NCBI GenBank assembly: GCA_947442255.1
Contig: CANEVO010000042.1
Span: 1-32,221 of the forward strand
Reading direction: 5' to 3'
Origin: Opitutia bacterium
Lineage (GTDB): Bacteria > Verrucomicrobiota > Verrucomicrobiae > Opitutales > Opitutaceae
DNA: 32,221 bases
Within the stretch, counting starts at the first letter, position 1; the number at the start of each line of letters is the position of its first letter. Shown here piece by piece: positions 10,176 to 18,410 of this stretch. Under the pieces are notes generated by a model. The model saw nothing but the letters and a program-made list of their open reading frames with translations, was not told the origin of the DNA and did not search any database. Both the position numbers and the translations under genes were made by a program.

Positions 10176-11228
10176 ATGTCCGCCCGCTATTCCCCGGTCG
10201 CCCTGATTCAATTTGCCACCGCCCTGATGAACAAGGCGGGCCTCGAGGACGAGAAGTCCCGCGTGGTCGCTGACATCCTGGTCGAGGGCGATCTGATGGG
10301 GCACACGACGCACGGTCTCGCGCTGCTCGGCGGTTACCTGGGCGAGTTGGAAACTGGCTCGATGACGAAGTCGGGTCAGCCGCGCGTGATCGCCGATTTT
10401 CCCGCGGCAATCAACTGGGACGGTCAGCGGCTGCCTGGACCGTGGCTCGCGGTCCGCGCGTTGGACCTCGCGACCGACCGGGCCAAGCAGCACGGCACGT
10501 GCACCGTCGTGATTCGACGGAGCCACCATATCGCGTGCCTCGCGGCGTTTCTGCGGCCGGTCACCGAGCAGGGGATGATGGCGATTCTCACCTGCTCCGA
10601 TCCGGCCGGGTCCAGTGTGTCGCCGCACGGCGGCCGCCAGCCGCTCTACACGCCGAATCCGTTTGCCGTCGCATGGCCCACCAACGGTCATCCCGTGATC
10701 CTCGATGTCTCGATGTCGATTACGACGAATGGCCTGATCAAGCGGCTGTACACCGAGAAGAAGCGGATGCCAGGCAAGTGGTTGCTCGATGCCAACGGCA
10801 TTCCCACGGACGACCCGGGGGTGATGTTCAACGAGCCGACGGGAACCCTGCTTCCGATGGGTGGCGTCGATCACGGTCACAAGGGCTATGCGCTCGCGCT
10901 CTTCGTCGAGACGCTGACCAGCGCGCTGGGCGGGCACGGCCGGATTCACAAGAAGGAGGGCTGGGGTGCGAGTGTGTTCCTCCAAGTGATTAACCCGGCC
11001 TTCTTCGGCGGTCGCGATGAATTTGTCGCGCTCACGTCCCACCTGGCCGACGCGTGTCGCGCCACGGCCCCGCGTCCTGGTTTTAATCACGTCCGCGTCC
11101 CCGGTGAAGCCGGCCTGCGCCGCCGTGACGAACAACTCAAGCAGGGCATCGAGTTGTACCCGAGCATCCTGCCGTCGCTCGAGTCGTGGACGAAGAAGCT
11201 GGGCGTGCCGCTGCCGGCGGCGATGTAA
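10176..11228 (+). CDS. Malate/L-lactate dehydrogenase family (Ldh_2) NAD(P)-dependent oxidoreductase
   Basis: The 350-residue product belongs to the YbiC/AllD/ComC-type family, which reduces or oxidises 2-hydroxy or 2-imino acids with NAD(P) and is unrelated to classical lactate dehydrogenases. Visible signatures are GDLMGHTTHGLALLGGYL (about residues 43-60; other members have SHG here), VIRRSHHIACLAAF, LYTPNPFAVAWPT and VDHGHKGYALALFVETLTSAL, the usual nucleotide-site glycine/Lys segment. An Arg found in many members shortly after the THG motif is replaced by Leu. This also occurs in YbiC-type members, so the substrate cannot be assigned. The start at 10176 gives MSARYSPVALIQF, a normal N-terminus. 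A hairpin follows the stop directly. Its neighbour is rhaI, which may hint at a sugar-acid substrate. Confidence 0.85.
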   Translation: MSARYSPVALIQFATALMNKAGLEDEKSRVVADILVEGDLMGHTTHGLALLGGYLGELETGSMTKSGQPRVIADFPAAINWDGQRLPGPWLAVRALDLATDRAKQHGTCTVVIRRSHHIACLAAFLRPVTEQGMMAILTCSDPAGSSVSPHGGRQPLYTPNPFAVAWPTNGHPVILDVSMSITTNGLIKRLYTEKKRMPGKWLLDANGIPTDDPGVMFNEPTGTLLPMGGVDHGHKGYALALFVETLTSALGGHGRIHKKEGWGASVFLQVINPAFFGGRDEFVALTSHLADACRATAPRPGFNHVRVPGEAGLRRRDEQLKQGIELYPSILPSLESWTKKLGVPLPAAM

Positions 11229-11252
11229 GGGAACGCGCGGTTGCGCGTTCCC
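11229..11252 (+). terminator. Hairpin directly after the Ldh_2 stop
   Basis: gggaacgcgc-ggtt-gcgcgttccc forms a perfect 10-bp stem starting on the base after the TAA stop. It is followed by a C run, not a T run, so it is not a classical intrinsic terminator. It could still stop or protect the mRNA 3' end. Confidence 0.55.
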
Positions 11253-11253
11253 A

Positions 11254-11380
11254 ACCCCCCCCGCCCTGTCGGGCACCCCTCTCGAGAGGGGAACTCTTCA
11301 CGTCGTCCAGAGGTTTGGTCGGATTAAATAGGCTTAACGAGGATCCCCTCTTGGAGAGGGGTGGCGCGCAGCGCCGGGGT
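11254..11380. repeat. REP-like inverted pair with cccctctcgagagggg core
   Basis: A perfect 16-base palindrome at 11276-11291 and the related cccctcttggagagggg at 11345-11361 are flanked by complementary tails (cccgccctgtcgggca on the left; gtggcgcgcagcgccgggg on the right). Together they form an imperfect inverted repeat about 127 bases long in the Ldh_2-rhaI gap. No associated transposase is present in the window. Confidence 0.65.
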
Positions 11381-11484
11381 GTGTCGGCTGGTCCGCGAAC
11401 GGAAGTCCGCGGGGTGTGGCACTTCCGTTCCACGTTCTCGGCTGGAATTTCCTGAGTCCCTCGACAAACGTCAGCGCTCCCAAC

Positions 11485-12684
11485 ATGACCCCTTCCCAGC
11501 TCCGCCGCGCCCGCGCGGCCCTCGACACCTTCGTGGTTGAAACGCCCTCCTGGGGCTTTGCCGATACCGGCACCCGGTTTGGGAAGTTCTTTCAGGACGC
11601 CGCGGCGATCGATCTCGGTGACAAACTCGCCGATGCGGGCCACGTGCACGCCCTGACGGGCTGCTGCCCGACGGTGGCAGTGCACGTGCTCTGGGATTTC
11701 AAGCCCGGCGAGGATCCGAAGGCCGTCGCGCGACTGGCCCGGAAGCACGGGGTGAAGATTGGGGCGATCAACCCGAATCTCTTCCAGGACCAGTGCTACA
11801 AATACGGATCGTTCGGCAACAACGACGCGGCGGTGCGCGCCCATGCGGTGCAGCATTGTGTCGACTCGGTCGCCATCGGCCGGGCCGTGGGCAGCCGGTA
11901 TCTTTCGCTGTGGTTCGCCGACGGCACCAATTACCCGGGGCAGGGGAGCATCCGCGAACGCAAGCGCGCCTTCGAGGACTCGCTGCGTCAGCTCCATCGC
12001 AAACTCGCGCCGAACCAGACGATGCTCGTGGAGTACAAGCCCTTCGAGCCGGCGTTCTATGCGACGGACATTGCGGACTGGGGGATGGCCTACCTGCTGG
12101 CGAAGAAGGCCGGGCCGCGCGCGAAGGTGCTTGTCGATACCGGTCACCACTACGCGGCGCAGAACATCGAGCAGATCGTGGCGTGGCTGCTTGATGAGGA
12201 CATGCTGGGCGGCTTCCACTTCAACGACCGGCGTTATGCCGACGACGATCTGACGCTGGGCTCAATTGATCCGTACCAGGTGTTTCGGATTTTCCACGAG
12301 ATTCACCTCTTCGCGAACGAGCGCGGGCGGCGTCCGGACATCGCGTATATGATCGACCAATGTCACAACGAGAAGCCGAAGATCGAGGCGACAATTCAAA
12401 CGGTGGTGATGGCGCAGGAACTTTATGCGAAGGCGGCCCTGGTCGATCACGACGCGTTGCGCCGGGCGCAGGCGAAGAACGATGTCGTCACCGCGGAGCT
12501 GCTCTTGAAGCACGCGTTCTTCACCGACGTGTCGTCCGCGCTCTTGGCCTGGCGCAAGGCGAACGGACTCGTCGCCGATCCGCTGGCCGAACACCGCCGC
12601 CAGGGCTACGAGCGCAAGGCGGCGGCGGATCGGCGTCGGCGCCGGAAGGAACTCGGGATCGCGCGCGGCGGGAGCTTCGCCTGA
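11485..12684 (+). CDS. rhaI: L-rhamnose isomerase, TIM-barrel RhaI type
   Basis: The product is predicted to convert L-rhamnose to L-rhamnulose. It has 399 residues in a xylose-isomerase-like barrel. The metal-site residues are Glu183 (LVEYKPFEPAFY), Asp218 and His221 (VLVDTGHH), His245 (GGFHFNDRRYADDDL), Asp253/Asp255 and Asp291. As I recall the Pseudomonas stutzeri enzyme (Glu219, Asp254, His257, His281, Asp289, Asp291, Asp327), every ligand is present with a constant offset of 36, which is strong support. The ATG at 11485 gives MTPSQLRRARAALD; a longer frame from 11416 reads through the repeat. No rhamnulose kinase or aldolase is adjacent. A different ketose/aldose substrate is possible, since this subfamily is broad. 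Confidence 0.85.
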   Translation: MTPSQLRRARAALDTFVVETPSWGFADTGTRFGKFFQDAAAIDLGDKLADAGHVHALTGCCPTVAVHVLWDFKPGEDPKAVARLARKHGVKIGAINPNLFQDQCYKYGSFGNNDAAVRAHAVQHCVDSVAIGRAVGSRYLSLWFADGTNYPGQGSIRERKRAFEDSLRQLHRKLAPNQTMLVEYKPFEPAFYATDIADWGMAYLLAKKAGPRAKVLVDTGHHYAAQNIEQIVAWLLDEDMLGGFHFNDRRYADDDLTLGSIDPYQVFRIFHEIHLFANERGRRPDIAYMIDQCHNEKPKIEATIQTVVMAQELYAKAALVDHDALRRAQAKNDVVTAELLLKHAFFTDVSSALLAWRKANGLVADPLAEHRRQGYERKAAADRRRRRKELGIARGGSFA

Positions 12685-12729
12685 GGCTGGCCGCTCCTGA
12701 TGGAGGATGCGTCCGAGCCGCGGAGGGAT

Positions 12730-12886
12730 TGGCCGCAAAAAGGCACAAGAGGCGCAAAAAATTCCCCAAATCCCCGGACAGGCGCGCACGAGGGCTGAAT
12801 TCTTTACGCTGCTTCGAAACAGGCAGCCCGCGTCCACGCCCGTCTGGTGGATTGTTTTTTGCGCCTTTTGTGCCTTTTTGCGGCCA
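12730..12886. repeat. Inverted repeat, 32-base arms with one mismatch (gcaaaaaggcacaa phrase)
   Basis: The left arm at 12730-12761 begins tggccgcaaaaaggcacaa. The right arm at 12855-12886 is its complement with a single mismatch. The 93-base spacer has no coding content I recognise. It lies between the convergent rhaI and SDR genes, where it could serve as a two-way terminator; each arm ends in an A or T run next to the spacer. Confidence 0.85.
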
Positions 12887-12920
12887 TCCCCGCTCTGAGC
12901 CGCAGGCGTCCGGCCTTCGC

Positions 12921-13694
12921 TCAACCGCCCCAGACGCCGCCGTTGATATCGAGCGCGGCGCCGGTGATGAAGCCGTCGTATTCGGAGGCGAGGAAGACCG
13001 CGGCGCGGGCCACGTCATCAATGTCGCCGGCGCGCCCGAGGGGGATCGTCGCGATGATCGCCTTCTGGGACTCAGGCGGCGTGTGGACGGCGTGAAACTG
13101 CGAGCCGAGGATCAGCCCGGGCGTGAGGGCATTGACCCGGATGCCCTGCGGTCCGAGTTCCTTGGCGAGCCCGCGCGTCATCGTGAGCACTGCGCCCTTG
13201 GCGGTCGCGTAGGCGAGGGCGCCGGGGCCGCCGCCATTGCGGGCGGCGAGTGAGGACAGGTTGACGATGCTCGCGCCGCCTCCGGCCTTCGAGCCCGCGA
13301 TCAAGTGTGGGACCGCAGCGCGGGTGATCCGGCGAACGCTGCCGACGTTGAGCGACATCACATCGGACCAGAATTCATCGTCGCCCTCGGCCATGGTGTG
13401 GCGCGCGATCATCGAGCCGGCATTGTTGATCAGGACATCGAGTCCGCCGAGGAATGCGACGGCCTCGGCGACGAGCCGGTTGCTCTCCTCGGTGGTGGTG
13501 AGATCAGCCTGACCGCTGCCGCAGCGACGGCCCAGCTTCTGGGCGAGGGCCGCGAGGTCGCGTGCGCCGTCGGCGCTCGAATGATAATGAACAAAGATGT
13601 CGCAGCCCGCGGCAAGGAGCTGGCGGCTGATGGCGAGACCGATGCCTTGGGCACCGGCGGTGATGAGGGCGCGTTTGCCCTGGAGTTTGCTCAT
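12921..13694 (-). CDS. Short-chain dehydrogenase/reductase (SDR), classical type
   Basis: This 257-residue NAD(P)-dependent oxidoreductase has the cofactor motif TAGAQGIG (residues 12-19), NNAG (90-93), Asn116, the catalytic Ser in IVNLSSLAA (about 147) and Tyr162-x3-Lys166 (YATAK). It ends with the FITGAALDINGGVWGG type tail. The substrate cannot be read from sequence; sugar or hydroxy-acid SDRs have this form. The ATG at 13694 (MSKLQGKRALITAG) was chosen because the longer frame from 13766 overlaps the upstream gene. It starts 16 bases after the Gfo/Idh/MocA stop, so the two form an operon. The leader is pyrimidine-rich (ctctccctccccc). Confidence 0.9.
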   Translation of the reverse strand: MSKLQGKRALITAGAQGIGLAISRQLLAAGCDIFVHYHSSADGARDLAALAQKLGRRCGSGQADLTTTEESNRLVAEAVAFLGGLDVLINNAGSMIARHTMAEGDDEFWSDVMSLNVGSVRRITRAAVPHLIAGSKAGGGASIVNLSSLAARNGGGPGALAYATAKGAVLTMTRGLAKELGPQGIRVNALTPGLILGSQFHAVHTPPESQKAIIATIPLGRAGDIDDVARAAVFLASEYDGFITGAALDINGGVWGG

Positions 13695-13710
13695 GATGGG
13701 GGAGGGAGAG

Positions 13711-14778
13711 TTAGCGGGAGATTTCGGAGGCGCCGGGCCAGGTCTGGGGGCGAGTCCAGAAGGCATCGTCGCGTCCGCGATAGTAGGCGGAGAGCACGGT
13801 GTCCATGACGGCCTGGGTGCGGCGCGCGGACTCGGCCGTGCTCGGGCAGTGGCCGCGCCCGAGGAGATCGTCGACCACGGTTTGGATTAACGGCTGTGCG
13901 ACGTGCGGTGGGTTGGGCAGATCGAAGGACTCGATGCCGCGGGCGGTCTCGAGGCGCACCGGATCGTTGGCGAAGAAATTGACGGTCACGCGGCCCTCGG
14001 TGCCGGTGAACTCGAGGACGTCCTCGCTGACGTGGCTGGCGAAGTTCCACATCCCGGTGCCGAGGACGCCGTCGCGGGTGCGGAAGGTCAGGGCGACGGC
14101 GTTTTCCGCGTTGCCGGCGACGGCATTGCGGGAGGCGCCGCCCTGCACGCCTTCAAGCGGGCCGAGGCAGAAATCAAGGAAGTCGAGGACGTGTGATCCG
14201 ATGTCGAGGAGCAGCCCGCCGCCGGAATTTTCCACGGCGACGCGCCAGCCACCCTTGGCGGGATCCGGGTTGGCGCGGGTGGCAGCGGTAAGCCGGTAGC
14301 TTACGCCGGTGAGGCGGCCGATGGCGCCCCCGGTGGCGAGTTCCCTGACCTTCAGGAAACGCGGCATCGCGCGGCGGTAATAGGCGACGAAGAGCTTCTG
14401 GTTGGCTTGGGCGAAGGCGGCGATCATCGCGTCGCATTCGGGCGTGTGCCGCGCCATTGGCTTTTCCATGTAGCACGGCTTGCCGGCGGCGGCGACGACG
14501 AGGGCGTTCTCAAGGTGCGCGCCGGGAGTCGAGGCGACGTAGATCGCATCGACTTCGGGATCGTGGGCGAGGGCGCGGGCGTTGTCGTACCAGCGCGGCA
14601 CCCCGTGGCGCTTGGCGTAGTCGGCGGCGAGGGCGCCGTTGCGCCGCATCACGGCGACGAGTTGTGAGCCCGTGGCCTTGCGGAAGCCGGGCCCGCTCTT
14701 CACCTCGGTGACGTCACCGCAGCCGATGATACCCCAGCGGATGACATCGCGGCTGACCAGCGAGTGGGGTAAGGGCAT
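13711..14778 (-). CDS. Gfo/Idh/MocA-family oxidoreductase
   Basis: The 355-residue product has an N-terminal Rossmann fold (WGIIGCGDVTEV) and a C-terminal alpha/beta dimer and substrate domain. Family marks are YMEKPMA (the Glu-Lys-Pro motif, residues 105-107) and GGGLLLDIGSHVLDFLDF (Asp192 and His196), where the Lys and His act in catalysis. It probably oxidises or reduces a sugar or cyclitol with tightly bound NAD(P). An ATG at 14778 is preferred over a TTG at 14790. It heads a two-gene operon with the SDR and is divergent from the secreted SGNH-DUF1080 gene, so the three may serve one sugar pathway. The substrate is unknown. Confidence 0.9.
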   Translation of the reverse strand: MPLPHSLVSRDVIRWGIIGCGDVTEVKSGPGFRKATGSQLVAVMRRNGALAADYAKRHGVPRWYDNARALAHDPEVDAIYVASTPGAHLENALVVAAAGKPCYMEKPMARHTPECDAMIAAFAQANQKLFVAYYRRAMPRFLKVRELATGGAIGRLTGVSYRLTAATRANPDPAKGGWRVAVENSGGGLLLDIGSHVLDFLDFCLGPLEGVQGGASRNAVAGNAENAVALTFRTRDGVLGTGMWNFASHVSEDVLEFTGTEGRVTVNFFANDPVRLETARGIESFDLPNPPHVAQPLIQTVVDDLLGRGHCPSTAESARRTQAVMDTVLSAYYRGRDDAFWTRPQTWPGASEISR

Positions 14779-14830
14779 GGGCTCAGCCAACCGGTCGAGA
14801 GTTCAGGCGGCAAGCTGTTGCTCAGGATAT

Positions 14831-14855
14831 GGGTCCTCTATGACCGATAGGACCT
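14831..14855. promoter_or_regulatory. Possible operator: ggtcct/aggacc inverted repeat in divergent promoter region
   Basis: ggtcct and aggacc are separated by about 11 bases in the 196-base divergent gap between the Gfo/Idh/MocA and SGNH-DUF1080 genes. A regulator serving both genes could bind here. The site could equally be a remnant of a dispersed repeat, so support is weak. Confidence 0.25.
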
Positions 14856-14974
14856 ATCAGCAGCCACCGACCAGCCGAGCTGACACCCCAAACTCGGGGC
14901 CGCTTCCCAACGCGGCGGTTTCAGTCTGTAAATCCATTCGGTTTGCGGATGCACTCCGCTTCCCCCTCTTACCG

Positions 14975-16252
14975 ATGAAACCCACCCCTGTGCTCCTCGT
15001 TTTCGCCGCGTTCCTAGGTTTCGCCTCGCCCTTCGTGCTCCGGGCGGCCGAACCCGCCGCGCCCAACCCCCTCGCCATTCCCGCCACCGACGACGGACTT
15101 CCCGGCGCCGGCCCGATTCGCCGCTACGAGTGGTTTCAGAAGTTGTGGCTCGAACGGCGCACGGCCTGGGCGGCGCGGGTTCAGCAGGATCAGGGCGCGT
15201 TGGTGTTCCTCGGCGATTCGATCACGCAGGGCTGGACCGACACGATCGGGGGGATGTTTCCCGGGACCAAGGTGGCCAACCGCGGGATCAGCGGTGATAC
15301 CACGCGGGGCGTGCTCATCCGGCTGCAGCAGGATGTGCTCCCGTTGAATCCGCGTGGCATCGTCCTCCTCATCGGCACCAACGATCTCGAGGAACAGGCC
15401 GAGCTCGAAACCATCGCCGCGAATCTCGAACTCATCCTCGCCGCCTTGAAGCAGCACAACCCGTCGATGCCGGTCATCCTGTGCAACGTCTTCCCCAGCT
15501 CCGCCACCAAGAAGCGTCCCGCCGCGAAGATCCGCGCGCTCAACCAGCTTTTCTTTGCGGGCCTCGCCGACGAACCGCAGGTGACCGTGCTCGACACCTA
15601 TGCGCTCTTCGCCAACCCGCTCGGCGATGCGAATGCCGAGGAGTTTCCTGATTTGCTCCACCCCAACGGCGTCGGCTACGCGCGCTGGGAGCGCGCCCTC
15701 CGGCCCGTGCTCGAAACCGCTGGCTTGGTGCCGTCGTGGCCCGACGACTTCACTCCCGAGCCCGGATTCACGACCCTGTTCAACGGTCGCGACTTTTCCG
15801 GCTGGACCTACAGCGAGACGCCGGCGCTCGGCGGGAAGACGGAAACCACCGACGGCCGGTTCGTGGTGCGCAACGGGCGCCTGGTCGTGACGCCGGCCCG
15901 GGTGCTGCGCGTCTACAAGCGGGTCGTGACCGAGCGCGTGTTCGCGAAGGACTTCGTGCTGAAGCTCGAGTTTCGCGCGAGCCCCAACGCCGACAGCGGC
16001 ATCTATGTGCGCGGGCCGCAGCTGCAGTGTCGTGACTTCCTGATCGCCGGACCGTACATGGCGCTGAAGCACTATCGTCCCCTCGATTGGAACGAGATCG
16101 TCATCACGGTGAAGGGCGGTATCGCCCACAGCACCTGCAACGGCGAGGTGCTGATCGACGCGATGCCCATTCCGGCCTCCGGTTCGCTAGGCCTCGAAAG
16201 CGATCACGGCCAGATGGAATACCGCCGGATCCGGGTGCAGGAATTGCCGTAA
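14975..16252 (+). CDS. Secreted GDSL/SGNH esterase fused to a DUF1080 (3-keto-disaccharide hydrolase) domain
   Basis: The 425-residue product has a signal peptide (MKPTPVLLVFAAFLGFASPF, cleavage likely after VLRAA). An SGNH hydrolase follows: LVFLGDSITQGW (nucleophile Ser82), NRGISGDTT, IGTND (Asn136), and DLLHPNGVGY with Asp226 and His229 completing the triad. From about residue 263 a DUF1080 concanavalin-like domain begins with FTTLFNGRDFSGW and ends in the usual EYRRIRVQEL. SGNH domains of this PAF-acetylhydrolase-like type often deacylate glycans. Some DUF1080 proteins cleave 3-keto-glycosides. The ATG at 14975 is the only start giving a signal peptide. It is divergent from the oxidoreductase operon. 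Confidence 0.88.
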   Translation: MKPTPVLLVFAAFLGFASPFVLRAAEPAAPNPLAIPATDDGLPGAGPIRRYEWFQKLWLERRTAWAARVQQDQGALVFLGDSITQGWTDTIGGMFPGTKVANRGISGDTTRGVLIRLQQDVLPLNPRGIVLLIGTNDLEEQAELETIAANLELILAALKQHNPSMPVILCNVFPSSATKKRPAAKIRALNQLFFAGLADEPQVTVLDTYALFANPLGDANAEEFPDLLHPNGVGYARWERALRPVLETAGLVPSWPDDFTPEPGFTTLFNGRDFSGWTYSETPALGGKTETTDGRFVVRNGRLVVTPARVLRVYKRVVTERVFAKDFVLKLEFRASPNADSGIYVRGPQLQCRDFLIAGPYMALKHYRPLDWNEIVITVKGGIAHSTCNGEVLIDAMPIPASGSLGLESDHGQMEYRRIRVQELP

Positions 16253-16269
16253 CGCGAACGTTCAAGTAG

Positions 16270-16288
16270 CGCCGGTCTCCGACCGGCG
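16270..16288. terminator. Hairpin cgccggtc-tcc-gaccggcg between convergent genes
   Basis: This perfect 8-bp stem with a 3-base loop lies 17 bases after the SGNH-DUF1080 stop and about 90 bases before the end of the convergent rph gene. It is a copy of the hairpin family seen at 3178 and 31200-31295. It could terminate either transcript, but there is no T run. Confidence 0.55.
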
Positions 16289-16380
16289 ACGTGCCGTCCG
16301 GCCTCTTCCGTGTGGATCCCGCCGTCACGGGGCAGGAGACCTTTGGGTAGCCAGGGTCCTGGCCTCGCAGCGATAAAGAC

Positions 16381-17133
16381 CTAGAACTTCAGGAGCTGCT
16401 TCGTGAGAAACGCGGTCTGGAGCGCCGAGAGTTCCTTCAGCCCGGTCTGCGCCATGGCAATGAGACTGGTGAGCTGATCCTGCGAGAAAGTCGCCTCCTC
16501 GCCGCTGCCCTGCACTTCGACGAACTGGCCGCGGCCGGTCATGACGATGTTGAAGTCAACATCGGCGTCCTTGTCCTCGACGTAGGCGAGGTCTAGGAGT
16601 TCGCGGCCGCCAAAGACCCCGACGCTGACCGCGGCGACCGAGTCGGTGATGGGATTCTCGGCGAGTTTCTTCGCGTCGAGGAGCTTCTGGATCGCGAGGC
16701 GGGCGGCGAGGAAAGCGCCGGTGATCGCGGCGGTGCGGGTGCCACCGTCGGCCTGGAGCACATCGGTGTCGATCCACAGCGTGTTCTCGCCGAGTTTCTG
16801 GAGGTCGATGACTGCCCGGAGCGAGCGGCCGATCAGCCGCTGGATTTCCACCGTCCGGCCGTCGAGCTTGCCGCGGGAGATGTCGCGGGACTTCCGATCG
16901 AGGGTCGAGTAGGGAAGCATCGAATATTCCGCGGTGAGCCAGCCGCCCTTGACGCCCTGCTGGCGCATCCAGGCTGGCACGCGCGGCTCGATCGTCGCGG
17001 CGCAGATGACCCGCGTGAGGCCGAAGGAGACCAGGACGGAGCCCGTCGCGTAGGGCGCGATGTTGGCTTCGAACGAAATGTTGCGGAGCTGGGTGGGCAG
17101 GCGGCCGTCGGCGCGGAGCGCGGGAGAAGACAT
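16381..17133 (-). CDS. rph: Ribonuclease PH
   Basis: This phosphorolytic 3'-5' exoribonuclease trims tRNA 3' ends. It forms a hexameric ring in the cytoplasm. The 250-residue length is typical (E. coli about 238). It begins RADGRLPTQLRNISFE and has AEYSMLPYSTLDR, RTVEIQRLIGRSLRAVIDL and the phosphate-site segment QADGGTRTAAITGAF (Arg133), all diagnostic. The C-terminus EVQGSGEEATFSQDQLTSLI is also family-typical. It lies downstream of hprK on the same strand, with a 256-base gap in which no gene is recognisable. The leader reads gtgccccgcc, without Shine-Dalgarno. Confidence 0.96.
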   Translation of the reverse strand: MSSPALRADGRLPTQLRNISFEANIAPYATGSVLVSFGLTRVICAATIEPRVPAWMRQQGVKGGWLTAEYSMLPYSTLDRKSRDISRGKLDGRTVEIQRLIGRSLRAVIDLQKLGENTLWIDTDVLQADGGTRTAAITGAFLAARLAIQKLLDAKKLAENPITDSVAAVSVGVFGGRELLDLAYVEDKDADVDFNIVMTGRGQFVEVQGSGEEATFSQDQLTSLIAMAQTGLKELSALQTAFLTKQLLKF

Positions 17134-17389
17134 GGCGGGGCACGCTAGTCGAAGTCCCGGGGGCAGGAAGCCCAGAATTCCGGGCCGCGGCGAAGACGGA
17201 TTTCAGTTGGGAATTATCGCCGAACCGATCCCGGGTGCAGCCGGCCAGAGCGCCGCGGCCCCGGTGGGCGGACTCGGCTTGGCCGTGGCAGCGAACCGAG
17301 CATCCGGCGGCCGCGTTCGAAAACTCCGGCACGTCCAGCGGGGGCAACTCGCGGGCGCTCGTTGCTCCTTCGCCCGCCCGTCGCGGTGA

Positions 17390-18397
17390 CTAGGCGCCGG
17401 GGGCGCTTTCCTCGCGATCGACCGGCTTGATCTTCGTGGGGAGCGGCTGATTCGCCTGCTCGTTCATGAAGGCGATCAGGCGGTCGTTGAAGGTGCGCGC
17501 CGGATCGTGGCCCATTTTCTTCAGGGCCTGAGTCAACGCCGCGACCTCCACCAGCCGGGCGATGTCCCGGCCGGGCCGGACGTAGAGCTCGATGTGCGGC
17601 AGCCGCTGGCCGAGAATCTCGTAAAAGTTTTCCTCCAGACCCGTGCGTTCCTCGATCGCGTCGGGTGTCCATTCCCGCAGCGAAACCACCATGTCGATCC
17701 GCTTTTCCAACCGGACGCATTTCACGCCAAACATCTCGGCAATGTTGATGATGCCGATACCCCGGCACTCCATGTAGCCGAGGTTGAGCGGCCGGCACGA
17801 GGCCATCAGTTCACGCTCGTCGAGCAGCTTGATGACCGTGAGATCGTCGGCGACGAGCGAGTGTCCGCGCTCGATCAACGCGAGGGCGCACTCGCTCTTG
17901 CCCACGCCGGAGTCGCCGCGGAGCATCACTCCGACGCCCTTGATATCGAGAGTGGTGGCGTGCTCGGTCCCCGCGGGCGCGAACTCGTTGTCGATCGCGA
18001 GCGTCGCGAGGTTGATCCAGTTCATCGTGATCATCGGCGTCCGGATGATGGGCAGATGCAGCTCCGTCGCGACCGCCAGTATGGGATGGGTCGGCTGGTA
18101 GTTGCGCGTCAGGGCGATGCAGGGGATGCCCTGCTTCACCATTTTCTCGAGGATCTGGACCTGCTGCTTCTGTGAGATGGTCTTGAGATAGGTCATCTCG
18201 GCGGCGCCGAGGACCTGGATGCGCCGGTGCGCGAAATACTTGAAGAAGCCGGTCAGCGCGAGAGCGGGCCGGTTGATGCTGCCCTCGTGGATCAGCCGGT
18301 GCAGCCCGTCGGTCCCGGTGACGAGCTCCATCTTCAACTTCTCGCGGTAGGTCTCGAAGAAGTGGGCGACGGTGATGCCGTGGATGGCCTTTTGCAT
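17390..18397 (-). CDS. hprK: HPr kinase/phosphorylase
   Basis: The product phosphorylates and dephosphorylates HPr on its regulatory Ser, linking carbon status to regulation. It has 335 residues. The N-terminal half (about 1-135) is the regulatory domain. The C-terminal kinase begins with His146 and a P-loop GDSGVGKS (161-168), then RGHSLVADD (178-185), and the HprK signature LGYMECRGIGIINIAEMFGV (206-225). All catalytic segments are present, so it is the full-length form rather than the short alpha-proteobacterial form. No HPr (ptsH) or other PTS gene is in the window. Placement after lptB recalls the lptB-rpoN-ptsN/hprK order of Proteobacteria, but rpoN is missing. A ttgagag inverted repeat abuts its start. 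Confidence 0.96.
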   Translation of the reverse strand: MQKAIHGITVAHFFETYREKLKMELVTGTDGLHRLIHEGSINRPALALTGFFKYFAHRRIQVLGAAEMTYLKTISQKQQVQILEKMVKQGIPCIALTRNYQPTHPILAVATELHLPIIRTPMITMNWINLATLAIDNEFAPAGTEHATTLDIKGVGVMLRGDSGVGKSECALALIERGHSLVADDLTVIKLLDERELMASCRPLNLGYMECRGIGIINIAEMFGVKCVRLEKRIDMVVSLREWTPDAIEERTGLEENFYEILGQRLPHIELYVRPGRDIARLVEVAALTQALKKMGHDPARTFNDRLIAFMNEQANQPLPTKIKPVDREESAPGA

Positions 18398-18410
18398 GGC
18401 TGGGGCTCTG

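Noticed and set aside
17134..17389. Possible HPr (ptsH) or other small gene between hprK and rph
   Set aside because: No frame shows the HPr active-site His or regulatory Ser segment; nothing protein-like was found.
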